Shown here one piece after another: positions 60,101 to 64,000 of a DNA stretch of 64,000 nt. The position numbers and the translations under genes were made by a program. How positions within the stretch are numbered: position 1 is the stretch's first letter; each line of letters begins with the position of its first letter. The notes under the pieces were generated by a model, which did no database searches, was not told where the DNA came from, and saw only the letters and a list, made by a program, of their open reading frames with translations. Source of the DNA: Gordionus sp. m RMFG-2023. Its lineage: Eukaryota > Nematomorpha > Gordioida > Chordodea > Parachordodidae. The stretch covers positions 14,857,366-14,921,365 of the forward strand of contig NC_088777.1 in assembly GCF_954871325.1 (NCBI RefSeq), given 5' to 3'.

Positions 60101-62357
60101 TTATACCTAAGGAGACCAATATATTTTTGAAATAAAACAAATAGTTTCAACGAAATTTTTTGCTATTTTTATTAAAAATTTGTAAAAGACCATTATTATT
60201 TTTATTAGCATAAATGAATTAAAAACTAAATTATGTATTTATTTACTATGAGTTATTAATAGTAAATTTTGTTTACATCGATCTTTCATCGATTCTCTAG
60301 TGCTCGATACTCTTTTTAGTGTAGAGAATAAGATCTGACAAAAAGCCGTTGTGGCTGCTGAGTAACATTTATAAAATTCTTTAAATGCAAGATATTTTTT
60401 TATACATAATATTTACTATTTCTAAAATTGTGTTTCTTTAACTTCTGCAGCTATTAATACATTTGCCATTTTCATTTCATGATTTAACGTTTGCATATTT
60501 AAGTTTGATAATGATATCTGATATAAAATAATCAGGGTCAAGTGGCATTAAAACATATTAGAAGATTATAATCATCTTGTGTAAATCTATCTAAACACGA
60601 TTTACAAGGTAATCAATAATTTTATAATTCTTTCAAATTGCAATTTGGTTTTGACTAAAAAATCTTGAAGATTTGTAGGTGTTTTATGTACCCTTCATGA
60701 TTTTTGAATGATATTAAATTTTGTTATAAGTTTCTCAGCCTTACTTAACAAATCAAAAGAATTATCACTTCTTTTATTTTTTTAAATATTGTGGCATTAA
60801 TACAATTTTTAGCATCCACTATATTAGTACCTACTTATACTTATTTAGTGAATCTATTGTTATTAATACCTCATAAATTAAAATGGTGAATATAATGTAA
60901 TTTATATTAATGCATTGAAATAAAAGAGCAGAGGCTTCAACTGAATCAATGGAAACCTCTGAGTTGAGATTTCTATTAGAGAAGTAAAATATACTTCACC
61001 AATAGCCCCAAAATTCTTATAAATGATACGAGATGTTTCTAAATGACTAGTCCACTTCTGATCTAAAAGTAAGAGTATGGATTGTATAATTATAGGATAT
61101 ATTAAAAAGCTTAAAAAAATTATACAATGCATTAGATAAATTAAAAAATTAGAAATGATAACAATATTATTATACCAATTTTGAACCACAAAATGTAACT
61201 TGTGGTTGTATTAATATATATAATAGATTTTTTTATAAATTTTTTTGATACATGTTTGTGCCTTCTCATTATGACCAGAATGTTTGCAGATCATATGTCT
61301 GGCTTATTATATTCAATAATTTAGTATTTAATTCATTAAGTTGCTTTAAAATACAATTAATACTTATAGCAGAAAGACATTGTAAATTATGATTTTTTAA
61401 AAATACCTTGGATTTCTCGACAAAAAATATAATGCTAAGGTCTTTACTATAAATAAGATAAATTATATTTTTCTAAAAATTTTATTGTATTTTCTTTTAA
61501 TAGTGAATTAAAATTCAATCACAAAAATTTTTTTTTGATTGGGAGCCAAATATTTTTTCAGATGAGTCAGGTTTGGAGGTCATAAAATTTTTGGGGTGTC
61601 TTCCCCCCCCATGTGGCTGCAGACCTGCTCTGCTCATAAAAAATAAAATAATTTAAATTAAATCAATATTTCATATTTTAAATAACATTTATATATAAAA
61701 ATAAGGGGCAATATGAATTTGTAAGAAGGTAATAAAAGAAAATAAATTTTTAATAAATATTAAGTGACCAGTCACCAACAATTGCCTTACATATTAAAAT
61801 AATGAAATACAAAAATAAATTGATTTTTGCCTAGTAATTTATATATAACATATTCAAGAATCTATTTTCTTAAAATATCTATTTTAGCATTGTATCATTT
61901 TAATTTGTGTCTTTGGAAATCAACTGATGATTTTAAAAAAAATGAACTAAATACACTACTTTAAATTATTTTTAATACTAAATACAAAAAATATTGTGCA
62001 TATTTAACAATAATTTCAACTAATTGTTCCTTACCTCATCTAAAGCTTTCATTATTTCATTGCTGGCCTCTGGGTTGTCTTTTGCAATAGTTTTCCCATT
62101 TTCAATAAATAATTTAAATGCTTCTTCAACAGTAGCAACTAATACTACAGCCTTTTTTGAACAACCTTTTTTTTTGTTAGAAAAACCATTTGAATTTACC
62201 AAAGTTGTCACCTAATACAGAAAAAGTTACAATTTTTATAAAAATTAAATAAATTGACTTGAATAACCAAAGGCTCAAGTGCTTTTTCAACCGATCTAGT
62301 TTTTATTTCTAAATTCTTAGGGTCCCATTTTAATTTGAAATCAAAATCAGCAACCAT
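45153..62357 (-). CDS. CTNNA: Alpha-catenin, complete, 14 coding exons, 971 aa
   Basis: Adherens-junction adaptor that binds beta-catenin through its N-terminal domain, vinculin through the middle domain and F-actin through the C-terminal domain (family knowledge). Exons joined 62357 to 45153 keep one frame throughout. Visible landmarks are WDPKNLEIKTRSVEKALEP at the N-terminus, REFADDPCSSLKR, the vinculin-binding helix region TLEDIISGAMGIAQSPSTRD with REALQELLTEFMG, DHVSDSFLETGVPLL, AVDDITTVQDFLAVSENHIL, LDRSAGAIRGRTLRV, WEDSGNDIVVIAKRM, DVISAAQKISEVGKGLDKLA, KQDLLAYLQRLDLYCQQL, KSSYVASTKY, and a basic tail RRGSNKRREAPIKALNEF. Length is a little above vertebrate alpha-E-catenin (906, from memory) because of a longer M-domain linker rich in Glu/Tyr/Asn. 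Intron 10 (6.5 kb) and intron 2 (3.5 kb) hold hAT transposons; the other introns are short. Confidence 0.95.
45855..46030 (-). CDS. CTNNA: Alpha-catenin exon 13
   Basis: 176 nt, LDSVTSLITTSKNLMNTVVL, KSSYVASTKYSNKSHRVLSV, VWRMKPPEKKPLIRVD. Donor AA|GTAAGT is the best in the gene. Reading through it gives Lys and TAA at once, so the frame seems to stop here although the family continues. Confidence 0.95.
46114..46335. mobile_element. Fold-back MITE, copy 2
   Basis: The left arm GAAATGTACTCCAGTAATCA plus CACTGTAAAC pairs with the inverted TTCACAGTGTGGGTACTTTA at the right. It shares block order with 39222-39492. Located in alpha-catenin intron 12. Confidence 0.55.
46410..46650 (-). CDS. CTNNA: Alpha-catenin exon 12
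   Basis: 241 nt, completes FTRGRGPLKSTMDVISAAQK and runs through KQDLLAYLQRLDLYCQQL to NVGGEIVVSG. Donor GGG|GTAACA. Confidence 0.95.
46866..47047 (-). CDS. CTNNA: Alpha-catenin exon 11
   Basis: 182 nt, AIMRQLPDEAKAKIQMEIKS, then WEDSGNDIVVIAKRMCIIMM and EMTDFTR. Acceptor is GTCAAG. Start of the actin-binding five-helix bundle. Confidence 0.94.
47240..48076 (+). repeat. Dispersed repeat R850, copy 2
   Basis: Same order of conserved blocks as 17165-18050: GGGATAGTGTT, GAAGACCTG, GGCCATTTTTAAG, CCCCGGATGTTTTTCATA, AAATATTAATTTCTAG. It directly abuts the left end of the large TIR element. Confidence 0.65.
48246..49785 (+). mobile_element. hAT transposon with perfect 8-bp duplication, transposase broken
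   Basis: TIR CAGGGATGTGAACC, inverted at the end as GGTTCACATCCCTG, flanked by CTTAATAG at 48238-48245 and 49786-49793. GGACCCGGACCC subterminal repeats lie at both ends. Transposase pieces on the plus strand are VLVPLKITTLRVQAEQLCL, YASIYLDPQYQVLLSS and the hAT dimerisation motif SVERGFSSLINLRGNLKDDI (49485-49595, with its own stop). In-frame stops and frame changes separate the pieces and the N-terminal part is missing, so it is not autonomous. 1,540 bp. Confidence 0.9.
48378..48590 (+). repeat. AT-rich tandem repeat inside the hAT
   Basis: About five units of 33-43 bp built on AATTTTTAAAAAATAATRTA followed by AAATTTTTATAATTT, replacing the left internal part of the transposon. Confidence 0.8.
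49786..51339. other. Intron 10, AT-rich, nothing recognised
   Basis: No gene or element with definable ends, apart from lying inside the large TIR pair. Confidence 0.35.
51340..51480 (-). pseudogene. LINE reverse-transcriptase scrap
   Basis: The minus strand reads NWKKVPEKGALKNMIIAVYP and EEGDPKTKRFFQLFFI. This parallels the conserved non-LTR pattern W-K-x-A-x-I-x-P-x-x-K-x-G-D-P before YRPISL. It is short and without flanking structure, and the clade is open. Confidence 0.4.
51743..51933. mobile_element. TAGTGTTG-type MITE with 8-bp duplication
   Basis: The left end TAGTGTTGTTAAAAAGG and right end AGCAACTA (reverse TAGTTGCT) are flanked by ATTTCAAC (51735-51742) and ATTTCAGC (51934-51941), 7 of 8 identical. 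Subterminal AAAATGGCCCGATT and AATCGAGCCGTTTTT are inverted. 191 bp. Confidence 0.6.
52845..53558. other. Intron 10 end, transposon scraps
   Basis: Positions 52907-53040 are a GC-rich block (GGCGGCCAGACCCG, CGTCGGCC, TTCGGCC). On the minus strand from about 53205 a hAT-like terminus GGGCCATAACTAGGAATTTT is followed by G-runs. These are fragments only. The 116- and 61-codon open frames here are not genes. Confidence 0.4.
53559..53926 (-). CDS. CTNNA: Alpha-catenin exon 10 with acidic linker
   Basis: 368 nt, LIPFFSDRVRTALAYLG, ANRCLLDGVRDVRESTERRS, then a linker very rich in Tyr/Asn/Glu (NNLYYDMYDEYNEAVYEENE) that is longer than the vertebrate one, ending NANDR. Donor AGG|GTTAGT opens the 6.5-kb intron. 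Confidence 0.9.
54083..54283 (-). CDS. CTNNA: Alpha-catenin exon 9
   Basis: 201 nt, completes SENHILEDMDACIQAFRN and continues LDRSAGAIRGRTLRVCEVV. Acceptor TTACCAG, donor T|GTGAGA. Confidence 0.93.
54524..54773 (-). CDS. CTNNA: Alpha-catenin exon 8
   Basis: 250 nt, VADLACSLSTHAEGVQLVRL to DDITTVQDFLAVS plus one base. Donor G|GTAATT, phase 1. Confidence 0.93.
54965..55165 (-). CDS. CTNNA: Alpha-catenin exon 7
   Basis: 67 codons, NNQKLDRTAEELKAQLKRAV to EEHAKKLIQ, including DHVSDSFLETGVPLLIL. Phase 0. Confidence 0.93.
55391..55624 (-). CDS. CTNNA: Alpha-catenin exon 6 (vinculin-binding region)
   Basis: 78 codons, QQISVTPNLVITSVKTPHKS, then STLEDIISGAMGIAQSPSTR and REALQELLTEFMGEDGDK. The ALQELL helix corresponds to the vertebrate vinculin-binding helix (RQALQDLLSEYM). 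It is a clean gap-free reading frame between acceptor CTAATAG and donor AAG|GTTAAT. Confidence 0.9.
55625..56689. other. Alpha-catenin intron 5
   Basis: 1,065 bp, AT-rich, short TA run near 55633. No element recognised. Confidence 0.5.
56690..56971 (-). CDS. CTNNA: Alpha-catenin exon 5
   Basis: 94 codons, AYLRHPEISAAKSNRDYVLD, then a lineage-specific Asn/Gly/Ser linker (NDDQNNGNKGGSSGG) and IGDLAAAIERFQ. The vertebrate equivalent has a Gly-rich linker at this place. Confidence 0.9.
57083..57184 (+). repeat. CTTT microsatellite
   Basis: About 24 uninterrupted CTTT units with slightly impure ends, in alpha-catenin intron 4. Confidence 0.95.
57390..57599 (-). CDS. CTNNA: Alpha-catenin exon 4
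   Basis: 70 codons, VEQDLQHMRTVSTQQEFIDR to NRDMLFTTTK, donor AAG|GTTAGT. Acceptor is AAAAAG with no pyrimidine tract. Confidence 0.9.
57600..58326. other. Alpha-catenin intron 3
   Basis: 727 bp, AT-rich, no element recognised. Confidence 0.5.
58327..58506 (-). CDS. CTNNA: Alpha-catenin exon 3
   Basis: 60 codons, VKLNGQIMSEASREFADDPC to YNLLKRLKK. One of the most conserved N-domain segments. Phase 0 both sides. Confidence 0.95.
59235..59593. mobile_element. TAGWGATCTGCA-family MITE, copy at 59.2 kb
   Basis: Left TIR TAGTGATCTGCATTCGG. The right end is decayed (TTTAGAGAACTCTA) but is flanked by ATTTTGGA against ATTTTGGG at 59227-59234, 7 of 8 identical. Interior AGCTCGGCCCG, TTGCCCGGCCC, GGCCCGATCCAGCCCG. 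359 bp, in alpha-catenin intron 2. Confidence 0.65.
60062..61627 (-). mobile_element. hAT transposon with perfect 8-bp duplication, transposase broken
   Basis: The left end CAGTGGCGTAGCCAGGAATT is a well-known hAT terminus type. The right end in reverse is CAGGTCTGCAGCCACATGG (10 of the first 14 match). Flanks are CTCTGCTC at 60054-60061 and 61628-61635. On the minus strand, transposase-like pieces LLDQKWTSHLETSRIIYKNF and, near 60340, a C-terminal AFCQILFSTLKR-type segment fit the hAT catalytic and dimerisation regions. Several stops break it. The 95-codon open frame at 60902-61189 is part of this relic. Confidence 0.85.
61628..62034. other. End of alpha-catenin intron 2
   Basis: Right target duplication followed by AT-rich sequence up to the exon 2 donor. 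Nothing else seen. Confidence 0.5.
62035..62211 (-). CDS. CTNNA: Alpha-catenin exon 2
   Basis: 59 codons, VTTLVNSNGFSNKKKGCSKK onward, donor GAG|GTAAGG. Part of the beta-catenin-binding and dimerisation N-domain. Confidence 0.92.
62259..62357 (-). CDS. CTNNA: Alpha-catenin exon 1
   Basis: 33 codons from ATG: MVADFDFKLKWDPKNLEIKT, ending PLVIQ. Donor CAA|GTCAAT is poor in consensus, but Q|VTTLVNSNG matches the family. Followed by a 47-bp intron, the shortest in the window. Confidence 0.85.
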
Positions 62358-62812
62358 AATTTATAATTCATAAAAATCTGAACAATAGCGAATTCCTTTA
62401 GCAGGTGAGTTAATGTGAATTTGTGCTAAATTAATTAAAACATGTGATCATAAATTCTAAATCCTAGATTTTGACCGATAATGGTGTTGTAGGTGAATTA
62501 TTTTATTTAATTAGAATTATCGTATTTTACAGGTAACTTTTAGTATTCTTAATTTAAAAATAATTGCAGTAGCGATTGCAACAGAAAAATATAAAATAAG
62601 CTAAGCAATATAGGTAACGAGAAAGATTGATGATACAAAAATTAATCATTATTTCAATAATTAATTTCATTTAATTATTTATACTCTATACATTTTGAGT
62701 TTCATATTTAAGGAAGTTGGAGTGATAACTATTTGTTCTGGAAATAAAAGACTATCTTGGCTATCCTTTTGAAGATATTCTATCAATTTTTTATTATAAA
62801 ATGAATACAGGC

Positions 62813-63480
62813 GGGTCCCAGTGGGGCCAAATCCCCTCCCCTAAAGCTAAAAAATGCAGATGCCGGAGATATTTTTCAAAAATATTATTGTTTATATTAA
62901 TTTATATTTGTTAATATTTATTTCTATCTCAAATATATATTTAATTACCTTTATTATCACATTCATAAGTTATTTTATCAATTAATTTCGATTTCAAGTT
63001 TTCCGGCGTTATATTTACTTATTATTTTCAAATTTTTAGGAACGTAATATTTATCTACCATTATCAAATTTCTAGTCAATAATTATTTCTGAAACTTATT
63101 GTCAAACAGGGAGAAAGAAATTACAACCTTGTCCAACGAGATAGAGTCTCCACCATCAAGCAGTAACAGCTTTTAGTTAGAAGAGCCTATTATTTAATAT
63201 TACTGAAATATCACAATGGCCTGAAAGAAATATTTCCTCAGAAGCAAGAAAATTATTGGATTCAATGTTTATTCCAAATTTATTTTCTCATATTAGAATG
63301 TATTATTTAATTATACAACTATTTTATATATTACTTTTCAAAAACATGACATTGACTTGATTAAGAAAATGAGAATAGCGGGAAGTATTTTATTAGAACT
63401 CAAGGAAATTAGAGCTAATGTTGATGAAAATAGGAATTTTCCAGGGAATATTAATAAGTTTGAATGAAAACATAATAGGA
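62813..63480 (+). mobile_element. hAT transposase relic upstream of alpha-catenin
   Basis: ITEISQWPERNISSEARKLL, then HDIDLIKKMRIAGSILLELK- and EIRANVDENRNF-like plus-strand pieces, in more than one frame, fit the central region of ZMYM/DUF4371-type hAT transposases (recall, not searched). CAGGCGGGTCCCAGTGGGG at about 62807 may be a terminus. No second end in the window. Confidence 0.4.
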
Positions 63481-64000
63481 ATAACTTTAAAATGATTTTT
63501 ACCTTTTTTTACCTTTTTTTTCCTTCTTTATATAGAATTTATTTGTTTCGTTTTATAATTTTTTTATTATTCATATTTTCGAAGAGAAAAAAATTCTTTA
63601 AAAAAATTTACGTAGTGGCGAGTCTTTTTTGCCAACCTAAAAACAAATTTTAGGAGAGTATAAAAAAATATATTTTATTATATATATATCTTTCTCTTTT
63701 TCATAAGGTATATATAACATTTTTACAAATTAAAATTAGAATATAATATTAAAAAGGTTAAGTTATAAAATAAAATTATAACTAAAATAAAATAAAAATA
63801 TAAATTGAATTGTAAGCAGCGTCTACATGAGCGGGAGGGGTAGGAACAGTTTGCATCCTATTTTTTGGAGGGGGTAGGATAAATATTTTGGGGGGTTATC
63901 TATTGAATTTTGAGATAAAATAGGACAAAATTTATTGTTGTAAAAATTAATAATTTTATTATAGAACTATTATAATACAATTCATCGACCAAATCTATAT
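63481..64000. other. Window end, nothing recognised
   Basis: AT-rich DNA with a G-rich patch (GGAGGGGGTAGG) at about 63868. Confidence 0.4.

Overview
AT-rich invertebrate-type eukaryotic DNA. The evidence is spliceosomal introns, an animal alpha-catenin gene, and a dense load of decayed DNA transposons with 8-bp target duplications. I see no bacterial, organellar or viral gene order. Alpha-catenin makes the source a metazoan; I could not assign a phylum. Introns range from 47 bp to at least 10 kb, and splice sites are loose: GT donors with weak context, TAG or AAG acceptors with poor pyrimidine tracts.

Layout. 1-3585 is gene-free in my reading. 3586-44281 (+) is one very large gene, or two adjacent genes, for a mostly coiled-coil protein of about 2,735 residues in a 15-exon model in which all junction phases agree. 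Its first intron (4687-28609) is a transposon graveyard interrupted only by a candidate 33-nt microexon. The coding body is compact from 28610 to 40876. The last four or five exons (41412-44281) encode a globular, non-coiled C-terminal region that I do not recognise. 44282-45152 is a short tail-to-tail intergenic spacer. 45153-62357 (-) is a complete alpha-catenin gene: 14 coding exons, 971 residues, each exon alignable with the vertebrate protein. 62358-64000 is upstream of alpha-catenin and holds a hAT transposase relic.

Mobile DNA. Two hAT transposons keep perfect 8-bp duplications: 48246-49785 (CTTAATAG) and 60062-61627 (CTCTGCTC). A GC-rich MITE family with TIR TAGWGATCTGCA and 8-bp duplications occurs at least four times (12.3, 23.5, 37.2 and 59.2 kb). 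A second family (TAGTGTTG ends) occurs at 15.9, 24.1 and 51.7 kb. A fold-back family sits in introns of both genes (39.2 and 46.2 kb). An 850-bp dispersed repeat occurs at 17.2 and 47.2 kb. Intron 1 contains a three-level nest of elements (5538-9782) and an inverted pair of copies of a family with TACTAGT and CCCGTCA termini. Two LINE reverse-transcriptase scraps are visible.

Function. Alpha-catenin links cadherin/beta-catenin to actin at adherens junctions. The coiled-coil neighbour looks structural or cytoskeletal (long heptad-rich segments, Ser/Asn-rich linkers), but its family is open. A weak, memory-based resemblance of one segment to kinesin-4 stalks is reported as a hypothesis only. 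Convergent placement is the only visible relation between the two genes.
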